Part shown: piece by piece, positions 1 through 5,082 of the stretch
Layout: every line of letters starts with the position of its first letter
Position numbering within the stretch: position 1 is the stretch's first letter
DNA from: Actinomycetes bacterium
Lineage (GTDB): Bacteria; Actinomycetota; Acidimicrobiia; Acidimicrobiales; SZUA-35
Length of the DNA stretch: 8,467 nucleotides
NCBI GenBank assembly: GCA_024227975.1
Contig: JAAETV010000153.1
Span: 1-8,467, forward strand
Direction: 5' to 3'
The notes under the pieces: generated by a model
What the model saw: only the letters and a program-made list of their open reading frames with translations
Told to the model about the DNA's origin: nothing
Databases searched by the model: none
Translations under genes and position numbers: made by a program

Positions 1-228
1 CTCGCGAACGACGGCCTCGGCGATCGCGTCGAGGCTCTCGAAGTATCGATAGATGACACCGGTCGAAAACCCGAGGCGGTCAGCCAGATTGCGAATCGTC
101 AACTGTTGTGCGGCGGGGTCGGTCAGGATCTGTCGGGCCGCCTGGAGGATGGCCTCGACCTTGGCATGACTCCGGCTCTGCTGAGGCCGAGCGCGGCGTC
201 CCCGGTCTTCAGCATCGTGTGACGTCAT
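1..228 (-). CDS. TetR-family transcriptional repressor, N-terminal part (cut by window edge)
   Basis: The first 76 codons run off the left edge in frame. Residues 20-76 form a typical TetR DNA-binding domain: a first helix (HAKVEAILQAARQIL), then the helix-turn-helix with LTIRNLADRLGFSTGVIYRYF, the usual TetR recognition-helix pattern (about residues 43-63), then ESLDAIAEAVVRE. Residues 1-19 are a polar, arginine-rich extension. The ligand-binding C-terminal domain is outside the window, so the inducer and target genes cannot be inferred. I chose ATG at 228 because a -10-like TATGCT (minus strand, 240-235) puts the expected transcript start at or next to this ATG, suggesting a leaderless message. 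An in-frame ATG at 243 is possible but lies inside the operator. A perfect inverted repeat at 241-263 implies autorepression. Family call is firm; the start is moderately sure. Confidence 0.9.
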   Translation of the reverse strand, partial: MTSHDAEDRGRRARPQQSRSHAKVEAILQAARQILTDPAAQQLTIRNLADRLGFSTGVIYRYFESLDAIAEAVVRE

Positions 229-234
229 ACCGAC

Positions 235-263
235 AGCATACATGAACATGAATCATGTTCATG
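235..263 (-). promoter_or_regulatory. TetR autoregulatory operator with -10 box
   Basis: Positions 241-263 are a perfect inverted repeat: CATGAACATGA, one central A, then TCATGTTCATG. A -10-like hexamer TATGCT lies on the minus strand at 240-235. The palindrome therefore fills the spacer between the -10 and the expected -35 position, where a bound dimer would block RNA polymerase. TetR proteins commonly bind such sites upstream of their own gene. No good -35 hexamer is visible. That the site is an operator is inferred from position and symmetry. Confidence 0.75.
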
Positions 264-343
264 TCTCTCTTCGGAAGAATTGGGAGGTGGAGCCCAAACG
301 CGTCGGCCTCAGCTGGATCCAATCGGCTTACCGCCGACGACGT

Positions 344-370
344 GAGGCCACTCGATAACGTTCACCGCCG
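344..370. repeat. 27-bp imperfect repeat, copy 1 (other copy 4060-4086)
   Basis: This 27-bp block matches 4060-4086 at 24 positions; the three differences are all transitions. Both copies have the same orientation and lie about 115-125 bp upstream of the start of a minus-strand regulator gene (TetR at 228, WYL at 3934). The match includes the shared string CTCGATAA followed by a shared TCACCGCCG. Function is unknown. Confidence 0.6.
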
Positions 371-510
371 GCATTCCGTCGAGTACAACACTGCGGCACT
401 GACTCCGTGCTCGGCATCACCGGCCGCTCGGCGCAGGCGCTCACACACAGTGGCGATCCCCGACGGCCGGGCGGCGAGGGCCAACGCCCGCGCTCCGCGG
501 TCGCGTTTCC

Positions 511-547
511 GTGCACCCAACTCGCCCGGAATCGGCCGGTTGAGTTG
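511..547. repeat. Partial third copy of the GTGCACC...GCCGGTTGAGTTG repeat
   Basis: GTGCACC (511-517) is followed after 17 bases by GCCGGTTGAGTTG (535-547). The same two blocks occur at 4716 and 4739 with a 16-base gap. An AGGGCC[A/G]ACGC block also precedes both copies at a similar distance. The segment has partial dyad symmetry (AACTC...GAGTT). The individual matches are short, so common descent is only suggested. Confidence 0.35.
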
Positions 548-619
548 TGCTCGGGCCAAACTCCTCTCCGCAGGAGGTCTCTAGCGGCTACCGTTCGGAC
601 AGGACATCGAACTGCGAGG

Positions 620-832
620 ATGAACATCAAACAAGGACGTGCTTGGCGACGGGCGAGGACAAGAGTGAAGGCCCGGACTGCACACAATAGACGGTGGCAA
701 GATGGACCGCGAGAGAAGAACTGGAAGCTGATGTACACCCGAGCTGACAAACTGGCACGGGCCAAGCAGCTCGGCTTCGATTACCCCCGCCGTCCTCTGA
801 CCGACGCCGATCAAGAAGAGTCGAGTTCGTGA
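620..832 (+). CDS. Small basic hypothetical protein coupled to the phosphatase gene
   Basis: This is a 70-residue protein rich in Arg and Lys, with a basic N-terminal half, a central stretch ending in YTRADKLARAKQLGFDYPRR, and an acidic-serine tail (DADQEESSS). I do not recognise a family. Its stop codon overlaps the GTG start of the next gene in the pattern GTGA (829-832), the usual sign of translational coupling, and this is the main reason to believe it. The frame is open upstream to 407, but ATG 620 is the first start after a long arginine-rich run that does not look coding. GAGG directly abuts the ATG, which is closer than normal for a ribosome binding site, so the start is uncertain. 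A nucleic-acid-binding or phosphatase-partner role is possible, but only by charge and context. Confidence 0.55.
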   Translation: MNIKQGRAWRRARTRVKARTAHNRRWQDGPREKNWKLMYTRADKLARAKQLGFDYPRRPLTDADQEESSS

Positions 833-1161
833 ACGTGCTCTTCGTGTGCAGTCGCAACCAGTGGCGAAGCCCAACCGCAGAGTGGCTCTTTCGTAGCGAC
901 CCACGAGTCTCGCCCAGATCCGTCGGGACCAGCCCACGGGCAAAGCGCCCGGTGACACTCGGAGACATTCGGTGGGCGGATCTAATCCTTGCGATGGAGG
1001 CCAAGCACCGATCGCGACTCAAAGCCACCTACCGACAAGAACTCTCCCACAAGCCGCTCCATGTTCTTGAGATCCCGGACAAGTACCGCTACCGAGACCC
1101 CGAACTCATCGACATCCTTGAGGTCGCTGTCGACGAGATCCTCGAAGCACCGACCCAGTGA
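829..1161 (+). CDS. Low-molecular-weight protein tyrosine phosphatase-like protein (COG4551 type)
   Basis: This 110-residue protein opens with MNVLFVCSRNQWRSPTAEW. That is the phosphate-binding loop CX5R-S of low-molecular-weight phosphatases, with Cys7 as nucleophile and Arg13 and Ser14 following, directly after a first beta strand. RPVTLGDIRWADLILAME (about residues 40-57) is the second conserved block. The C-terminal IPDKYRYRDPELIDIL (about residues 82-97) carries the DxYRYxDPEL pattern of the short COG4551 group, whose members are about 105-115 residues, so the gene looks complete. Classical LMW-PTPs are about 150 residues with a C-terminal DP motif. The substrate is unknown and dephosphorylation of phosphotyrosine is inferred. 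The GTG start overlaps the preceding stop, so both proteins probably come from one message. A long minus-strand frame over this gene is a shadow. Confidence 0.85.
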   Translation: MNVLFVCSRNQWRSPTAEWLFRSDPRVSPRSVGTSPRAKRPVTLGDIRWADLILAMEAKHRSRLKATYRQELSHKPLHVLEIPDKYRYRDPELIDILEVAVDEILEAPTQ

Positions 1162-1267
1162 CCAGCTGACAAGCCCCACAACGCCGCATCGGCCGGACAC
1201 AGGCTTCACCCGCAGGTCCAACAGTTCACACATACCGTGATCGAGAACGCCAGGGACCATGCCGACG

Positions 1268-1380
1268 CCGTCACTACGGGTGGCGGTCTGCAGCCTGTCG
1301 GGCCTTGATGGCCGGTGGCCGCTCTCGGTGGTCTTGTTTCCGATCGCCTGGACCACCCTAGGACGCCGGTACTCCGTACA
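1268..1380. repeat. Direct repeat A with internal hairpin (partner: repeat B)
   Basis: This block aligns by eye with 2265-2378, with a few single-base gaps. In the best part, 1325-1360 versus 2322-2357, 29 of 36 positions agree, including the shared loop TTTCCGATCGCC. The hairpin is GGTGGTC (1327-1333) pairing with GACCACC (1351-1357) over a 17-base loop. The two copies are about 997 bp apart, in the same orientation, and enclose exactly one gene, the lipoprotein. Confidence 0.75.
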
Positions 1381-1480
1381 CGGCTGGCCGGGGTCGTGAA
1401 CGAGAGTTGTCGGGCAGCTGTGATGGAAGGAGTGGCCTCGCTGCACGATCTACTGTGAGTTTGTCGCCATGCCTTGCCGT

Positions 1481-1498
1481 CCGCCGCACTAGCGGTGG
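1481..1498 (-). terminator. Hairpin just after the lipoprotein stop codon
   Basis: CCGCCGC (1481-1487) pairs with GCGGTGG (1492-1498), giving a seven-base-pair stem with one G-T wobble and a four-base loop. It starts three bases beyond the minus-strand stop at 1504-1502. There is no clear T-tract, as is common in GC-rich bacteria, so termination is an inference from position. Confidence 0.45.
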
Positions 1499-1501
1499 GG
1501 G

Positions 1502-2212
1502 TCAGTCTGCGAAGATGCAGAGGAACGACACGACGTGGTCGTTGTCGCCAACGACCACCTCAAGAAACTGATACTCCGGAAAGACCACACGATCGTCCTC
1601 CACCCTCCCGCCCTCACGGCATCCCTCGAAGATCGCATCATCAGCGACAGGCACGGAGATATTGACGTCGCCGTCGATCGAGGTGATGGCGTTCCGCCCC
1701 TGGGTCTCGACCAGCCCCCCGATATTCACACCACCGGTGATCGAGTCGCTGTTGTCACCCAACGTGTAGAACCACGCCGCCGTGGTCGAGTCGCCCCTGA
1801 GGGCCCCGATGATCAGGCAGTCGTCGGGTTGATCTTTGCCAGCGAACCTCCCGCACCTGTTCCCTCCAGGCGTGTCAGCCTCGATCTGAATCTGCTGGCC
1901 ATCATCAAGAACCATGATGCCAGGCCCGACCAGAACCGGGCTACTGGGACCGCCACGCACGAACTCGCTCGTTCTCGTAGCTGAGTTCCATACCAGGTCA
2001 GAGTCGACAAGATCACCCATGAAGTCGAACTGGACGAGCGCTGCCGTCTCCACTCCAGGGCCACCGCACGATGCGAGTATCACCCACCCAGCAGCTAGCA
2101 ACAGCACTACGGATCCACAACGACGACGGCTGCGCCTGCCTTCAATATCTGTAGCCACACTCCAAGTATCGTCTGTTGCTGCCTGCGGCTTCAGCACCCC
2201 TCCCGGATGCAC
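1502..2212 (-). CDS. Secreted lipoprotein of unknown function
   Basis: The longest reading is 236 residues. A basic stretch (RRSRRR, residues 26-31), a hydrophobic segment (VVLLLAAGWVIL, 35-46) and the lipobox LASC (46-49) mark a type II signal peptide. Cys49 would be lipidated and the mature protein anchored on the outer face of the cell membrane. From the ATG at 2212 the n-region is unusually long; an in-frame GTG at 2158 gives a more normal 30-residue signal, though its GGAG is too close. The true start is therefore open. The mature part is acidic, with four further cysteines (in NRCGRF, DDCLII, EGCREG and FLCIF) that could form two disulfides. I recognise no domain; the size and cysteine pattern are loosely like actinobacterial surface lipoprotein antigens. 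The gene is the only one between repeats A and B. Confidence 0.8.
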   Translation of the reverse strand: MHPGGVLKPQAATDDTWSVATDIEGRRSRRRCGSVVLLLAAGWVILASCGGPGVETAALVQFDFMGDLVDSDLVWNSATRTSEFVRGGPSSPVLVGPGIMVLDDGQQIQIEADTPGGNRCGRFAGKDQPDDCLIIGALRGDSTTAAWFYTLGDNSDSITGGVNIGGLVETQGRNAITSIDGDVNISVPVADDAIFEGCREGGRVEDDRVVFPEYQFLEVVVGDNDHVVSFLCIFAD

Positions 2213-2264
2213 GCCGAACGAGGCACTACCTACACACTTGGGTACGCCGGCCCTTGGACAGCTT

Positions 2265-2378
2265 CCGTCACTCCCGGTGGTGGTCTATGGCTCAACGGAC
2301 CTGACGGTGGTCGGTCGCTCTTGCGTGGTCTCATTTCCGATCGCCCAGACCACCCGATCCCGCCGGTTGTGCTGCGCG
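2265..2378. repeat. Direct repeat B with internal hairpin (partner: repeat A)
   Basis: This is the second copy of the repeat at 1268-1380. Its hairpin is GTGGTCT (2325-2331) pairing with AGACCAC (2347-2353) over 15 bases. Where repeat A has a T-G wobble next to its stem, this copy has a T-A pair. It lies between the lipoprotein start and the end of the broken SRPBCC gene. On the minus strand both copies can be read as similar peptide sequence (a shared VV.AIGN.TT), so descent from a coding fragment is also possible. Confidence 0.75.
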
Positions 2379-2421
2379 TCGGTCTGTCGTTTCCGGGTGG
2401 TGCTGTCGAGCGGGCCATCGA

Positions 2422-2787
2422 TCACGGTCCGCAACCACGAGCGGGGCTGGTGCCGTGGTGGCGAGGCGGCCCGAGGTGCCGACATGGCTCTCCTCGGCAG
2501 CCGGCGGTCTGAGCTCGAGCTGCCTTTTCTAGGCTGTCGATGAATCCGTTGAAGCCCTTGTTCATAGGTCGGCTGAGCATCGCGGCCACGACGACGGTCT
2601 CTCGCATCGCTCCCGAGGGGGTCAGCTCGCAATGGCGCTGGGCTCCGACGCCTTACAGTGATTCACCGATGGCGTAGCTGTTCTGTAGCCCGTCGTTCCA
2701 CGCCGCGATGTTGGGGTAGTCGGCCAGTACGGCCCAGATGTTGGCCCGTGGGGCGGCAACTGTCCGCTCGACTTTGATGCTCCTCAT
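2422..2787 (-). pseudogene. SRPBCC (polyketide cyclase/START-like) protein, broken by a stop and an internal deletion
   Basis: From ATG 2787 the frame reads MRSIKVERTVAAPRANIWAV, then LADYPNIAAWNDGLQNSYAIG: the first strand, helix and turn of an SRPBCC lipid-binding fold, where P..IW..L.DY..I..W is typical. A TAA at 2655-2653 follows residue 44. The same frame then resumes with GVGAQRHCELTPSGAMRETV, still family-like. It then jumps to RPMNKGFNGFIDSLEKAAR, which is the family's last helix. Perhaps 60 residues of the middle are missing (the family is usually about 140-150). So there are two lesions: a nonsense codon and an in-frame deletion. AAGGGAAG before ATG 2787 is a good ribosome binding site, so the gene was once expressed. 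It is the last member of the WYL regulator - YCII - SRPBCC operon. Such proteins bind hydrophobic ligands; this copy is almost surely inactive. Confidence 0.75.
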
Positions 2788-2851
2788 CGAGACTTCCCTT
2801 GCGTCTTGGTTTGAGCCACCGTAGTTGGTCGTGGCCGGTCGATGACCGTGT

Positions 2852-3160
2852 TCATATGTTGCTCCCGCTTTCTGGTGCTAGTGCCTCGTAGAGGGTGATG
2901 CCGTCGACGATGGGACATCCTTCGAGGAGTTGCTCGGCGGCGTCGATGTGTTCGGCGACAACGATCGAGAATCCACTCACCGGGTTCGAAGCCAGCGAGA
3001 ACTCATCGACGGTGTCGTTGGTGATTCGTTGACCGGGCCCGAACGGGCTACCGACGTCAGCAACGCTCGCGGCACGGCGTCGGAGCCAGGTGTTCCACGC
3101 CGCCACACGGTGTGGGGTCGGGGCCTCGTAGCCGTGGTAGAGAAGGATGAACCTATTCAT
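2852..3160 (-). CDS. YCII-like small protein
   Basis: This 102-residue protein begins MNRFILLYHGYEAPTP, the opening strand of the YCII/DGPF-type ferredoxin-like fold. It continues with an amphipathic helix (AAWNTWLRRRAASVADVG), a GPG-containing loop (SPFGPGQRI), a strand (SGFSIVVAE), and the helix and closing strand AAEQLLEGCPIVDGITLYEA, where a cP...g.i...E pattern is usual. The start is ATG 3160 because AGGA lies about eight bases upstream; an in-frame start at 3190 has no support. Members of this group are small alpha-beta barrel proteins of mostly unknown role, often beside transcription factors. Here it follows the WYL regulator after 51 bases and precedes a broken SRPBCC gene. I call the family from fold pattern, without a search. 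Confidence 0.7.
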   Translation of the reverse strand: MNRFILLYHGYEAPTPHRVAAWNTWLRRRAASVADVGSPFGPGQRITNDTVDEFSLASNPVSGFSIVVAEHIDAAEQLLEGCPIVDGITLYEALAPESGSNI

Positions 3161-3211
3161 GATGGGCATCCTGGTGATGCTCAGCGACACCGTTATGTCA
3201 GTGTTTCCGAA

Positions 3212-3934
3212 CTATCCGTTCGTTGCCGACCTGTTCAGGTTGCCGAGAATTCCTCGACCGATGAGGTAGGGGAGCTCGACATCGGCGGGGTCGAGGCCTC
3301 GATCCTGAACCCGCTCTTCGAGAAGCGTGGCGGAACGGATCCGGTCGAGCCGGAAGGCTCGTGGAGCTCCACGAAGTCGACAGAAGCCCCATAGGTACCA
3401 GTACGGCTTCACACCAAGGACTGCGACCGGTTCCACCGTCCGCGCCGTGAAGTCACCAGCCTTGTCCACATAGTGGAGCTCAACAACTCGTTGCTCCACG
3501 ATCGCCCGTTCGACCGAGGCAAGCGAACGGTGTCCCACAGCGCCGTCATCGAACAGCCGCACCCGAGCAGCAAGCTCGCGGGTACTCTCGGCATCGACTT
3601 CCCGAAGCACCGCCAGGATCTTCTGCAGCGCGGTGCGACCCGCATGGGTGAACGGGGTCGACGAGTCGACAGCCAGCGCAGAGGCCACCGCCGCCACCTC
3701 GGCCGCCGACAGATTCAACGGAGGAAGAGTGTGCTGAAGGTCGAGCGCATACCCACCCCGCCGACCAGGGGTCGCATAGATCGGCACGCCAGCCTGCTGA
3801 AGGGCCGACAGATCGCGCTCGATCGTGCGCCTGCTGACCTCGAAGTGCTCGGCCAACGAGCTCGCACTCCGCCACTGCGGGGCCGCAGCCCGCAACTCCT
3901 CAACCAGCGCATACAACCGATCCGTACGATTCAC
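3212..3934 (-). CDS. YafY-type HTH and WYL-domain transcriptional regulator
   Basis: This is a 240-residue protein. Residues 4-64 are a winged helix-turn-helix of the HTH_11/DeoR-like kind: SASSLAEHFEVSRRTIERDL, then LSALQQAGVPIYATPGRRGGYALD with the wing at GRRGGY (58-62). Residues 135-205 are a WYL domain; the literal WYL is at 179-181 and the conserved FRLDRI at 194-199. WYL domains are thought to bind nucleic acids or nucleotides, and such proteins act as repressors or activators, often of neighbouring genes. It starts with GTG at 3934 behind a G-rich sequence (GGTGGGG). Lengths of 230-330 are usual, so it looks complete though short of the long C-terminal extension seen in PafB/PafC. It probably controls its own operon with the YCII and SRPBCC genes downstream. 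Confidence 0.9.
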   Translation of the reverse strand: MNRTDRLYALVEELRAAAPQWRSASSLAEHFEVSRRTIERDLSALQQAGVPIYATPGRRGGYALDLQHTLPPLNLSAAEVAAVASALAVDSSTPFTHAGRTALQKILAVLREVDAESTRELAARVRLFDDGAVGHRSLASVERAIVEQRVVELHYVDKAGDFTARTVEPVAVLGVKPYWYLWGFCRLRGAPRAFRLDRIRSATLLEERVQDRGLDPADVELPYLIGRGILGNLNRSATNG

Positions 3935-4059
3935 CCCACCACACTCACCAACCAGACCAGGAAAGACAACTCAGCCCACCCAAACCCGCAACAAGCCACA
4001 CACCCCATCGATCCATCCGGTACCAAGCGTCGCCCATCACCGACGATCCAACGCCGATC

Positions 4060-4086
4060 GAGGCCGCTCGATAATGCTCACCGCCG
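4060..4086. repeat. 27-bp imperfect repeat, copy 2 (other copy 344-370)
   Basis: This matches 344-370 at 24 of 27 positions in the same orientation. It lies in the 204-base gap between the WYL gene start (3934) and the stop of the small membrane protein (4139), where the WYL promoter should be. A shared regulatory site or a mobile-element scrap are both possible. Confidence 0.6.
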
Positions 4087-4138
4087 AGCACCGAGGGTGC
4101 CCTACACATCCCTGCCGGTTTCCGATTGACGAATGGCC

Positions 4139-4300
4139 TCAGCCAAGGACAACTAGGGTAAGAACGATGGCCAAAGGGAGCGCCAAGAAAACGAGGAAAA
4201 GACGAGCGTAGAGCCGGCCCCGGCGGTGTCGCTGCATCCCCTGCGCCAGCTCACCAAGTTGTTCAACCGTGCCTTCAAAGGTGTACTGATGGTTCTCCAC
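4139..4300 (-). CDS. 53-residue single-pass membrane protein
   Basis: This short gene starts with GTG at 4300 and ends with TGA at 4139. It has one of the clearest ribosome binding sites in the window: GGGAGGA (minus strand, 4314-4308), seven bases before the start. Residues 1-29 are polar and helix-prone (HQYTFEGTVEQLGELAQGMQ), then a basic patch (RHRRGR, 24-29). Residues 33-52 are a strongly hydrophobic helix (RLFLVFLALPLAIVLTLVVL), ending one residue before the stop. It should be a tail-anchored protein with its N-terminus in the cytoplasm, by the positive-inside rule. I know no family. It lies upstream of the WYL operon on the same strand but 204 bases away. A 14-residue open frame on the opposite strand is its shadow. 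Confidence 0.7.
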   Translation of the reverse strand: MENHQYTFEGTVEQLGELAQGMQRHRRGRLYARLFLVFLALPLAIVLTLVVLG

Positions 4301-4307
4301 AGAGAGT

Positions 4308-4334
4308 TCCTCCCGACCCTTGGATCCTCAAGGG
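4308..4334 (-). promoter_or_regulatory. Shine-Dalgarno of the small membrane protein with hairpin just upstream
   Basis: GGGAGGA (4314-4308) is an almost ideal ribosome binding site and decides the GTG start at 4300. Immediately upstream a six-base-pair hairpin, CCCTTG (4317-4322) with CAAGGG (4329-4334), is separated from it by two bases. This could influence translation or mark the end of an upstream message; the effect is not shown. Confidence 0.45.
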
Positions 4335-4443
4335 TATCGCAGATCGATCCATAGCTCAGGGGAGCGATGACTGCACGACTGAAGCCCTCGCAAACATCAC
4401 CTCGACCAGCTCCGACCCGGTCTGGGAATGCTCGGTCGTCGGG

Positions 4444-4656
4444 TCAGTCTTGATACTCCTGGCGCCCCGCGAGATCACCTCGAAACTTCTGCTTGCGGAT
4501 CGCCGCTGTGATCTCATCTTTCCGCGCTCGACTCTGGCTACCGGCGAGGGGTTCCACAGCGCTCAGATGAAGTTGACGAGCCTCTGGATCAGTTGCTCTC
4601 CTCAATGGTAGGGCATCGTTCTCGCCCCCTCTTGGCCACCACGCAGTACGAAGCAT
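4444..4656 (-). CDS. Doubtful hypothetical ORF or gene remnant
   Basis: From ATG 4656 this frame gives 70 residues, with MLRTAWWPRGGENDALPLRR at the start and a charged C-terminal half (KDEITAAIRKQKFRG). No domain is recognised, no good ribosome binding site precedes the ATG, and the frame stays open upstream past 4740. Third-position GC is only moderate, which argues against an active gene. It may be the tail of a decayed gene. I list it because it is the only candidate between 4300 and 4839. Confidence 0.2.
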   Translation of the reverse strand: MLRTAWWPRGGENDALPLRRATDPEARQLHLSAVEPLAGSQSRARKDEITAAIRKQKFRGDLAGRQEYQD

Positions 4657-4677
4657 CACCCGAGCGCTGTTGAACGC

Positions 4678-4708
4678 GCGGTCGACCAGGGCCGACGCGC
4701 CCGACCGC
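4678..4708. repeat. Hairpin beside the 4706 repeat copy
   Basis: GCGGTCG (4678-4684) pairs perfectly with CGACCGC (4702-4708) across a 17-base loop, the same loop size as the hairpin in repeat A. It directly adjoins the direct repeat that begins at 4706, so hairpin and repeat may be one element. Confidence 0.45.
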
Positions 4709-4751
4709 CGTACTGGTGCACCGGGACCGTCGCAGTCCGCCGGTTGAGTTG
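4706..4751. repeat. Direct repeat flanking the toxin module, left copy
   Basis: It shares the exact 19-mer GTGCACCGGGACCGTCGCA (4716-4734) with 7871-7889, and similarity extends on both sides (CGnCGTAC before, CGCCGGT after) to about 46 bp. Same orientation, 3155 bp apart. The interval between the copies holds the ISL3 remnant, the RES toxin, the EAL-HDOD-antitoxin gene, the IS3 remnant and the heptamer repeat. Confidence 0.7.
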
Positions 4752-4838
4752 CACGGTTGGACGTGGCGTCGGAGTTCGAGATCGTCAGATCCGGGATGTG
4801 GCGTGGGGGTCAGCTGGGGAGCTCTCCGTTGACCCGGC

Positions 4839-5073
4839 TCAACTGGGTCGCGGATGCTCAGAGGTCAGCATCGTCGAGGTAGTCGGCCCGACCCTGATCA
4901 TCGAAGTTGAACGGGGCGTCGGGGATGAGGCAAAACGGAGCTTCGCGTTTTGGCGGGGTGTGATGGTGGGGAGTAGGTCCCAGTTGGCGTCCGGCGTAGA
5001 GTAGGGCTCGGATCCGGTAGTTGGCGAAGCGGCGGAACCGGAATGCCATTCGCCGCTGGAAGGTACGGCCGTT
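4839..5073 (-). pseudogene. ISL3-like transposase, C-terminal remnant with frameshift
   Basis: On the minus strand below 5073 the reading is NGRTFQRRMAFRFRRFANYR, then IRALLYAGR, which matches the C-terminal end of ISL3-family transposases (G-F-R-x-F-x-N-Y-R-I-R-x-L-L-Y-A-G). After AGR the frame breaks near 4986-4990, and the next frame continues with NWDLLPTITPR, exactly the ending expected (PNWDLLATITPR-like), then runs to a stop at 4841-4839. A small deletion explains the shift. Only about the last 40 residues of a protein normally near 400-550 residues remain, so it is inactive. Its 5' end abuts the stop of the RES gene (TAG, 5085-5083) and lies in the same frame, so an old insertion or deletion joined them here. 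I am fairly sure it is a transposase; the ISL3 assignment is from memory of the motif. Confidence 0.7.
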
Positions 5074-5082
5074 ACAACAACG

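Larger units (their letters stand above)
229..619. other. Gene-poor region with operator and two repeat copies
   Basis: I see no convincing gene in these 391 bases. Open frames exist on both strands but lack ribosome binding sites and recognisable domains. The region holds the TetR operator (241-263), one copy of a 27-bp repeat (344-370) that recurs at 4060, and a partial copy (511-547) of a repeat that recurs at 4716 and 7871. A strong AGGAGG at 572-577 has no start codon at a useful distance. Confidence 0.5.
1162..1501. other. Gene-free region containing repeat A and a terminator-like hairpin
   Basis: I found no supportable gene here. The stretch contains repeat A (1268-1380) with its hairpin at 1327-1357, and a hairpin at 1481-1498 that probably ends the lipoprotein message. 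Translating repeat A gives broken frames on both strands, so it is either a decayed coding fragment or a noncoding element. Confidence 0.5.
4301..4677. other. Region with no secure gene
   Basis: Apart from the ribosome binding site and hairpin at 4308-4334 and a weak minus-strand frame at 4444-4656, I see no supported feature. Base composition in the weak frame is not strongly biased at third codon positions, unlike the EAL-HDOD gene. Confidence 0.4.

Noticed and set aside
511..547. Possible integron attC site: ACCCAAC (515-521) and GTTGAGT (539-545) fit the RYYYAAC and GTTRRRY core patterns
   Set aside because: The whole span is about 31 bp, too short for a usual attC; the other repeat copies lack a matching inverse core; and no integrase gene is visible.
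255..584. Plus-strand 109-residue ORF starting inside the TetR operator
   Set aside because: No ribosome binding site, no recognisable domain, low-complexity Arg/Ala/Ser content, and it contains two repeat copies.
982..1446. Minus-strand 154-residue ORF across the phosphatase gene and repeat A
   Set aside because: It overlaps the phosphatase on the opposite strand and the repeat; no motif or ribosome binding site supports it.
4168..4210. Plus-strand 14-residue basic ORF beginning MAKGSAKKTRKRRA
   Set aside because: It lies antisense within the 53-residue membrane protein gene and lacks a convincing ribosome binding site; it is a shadow frame.
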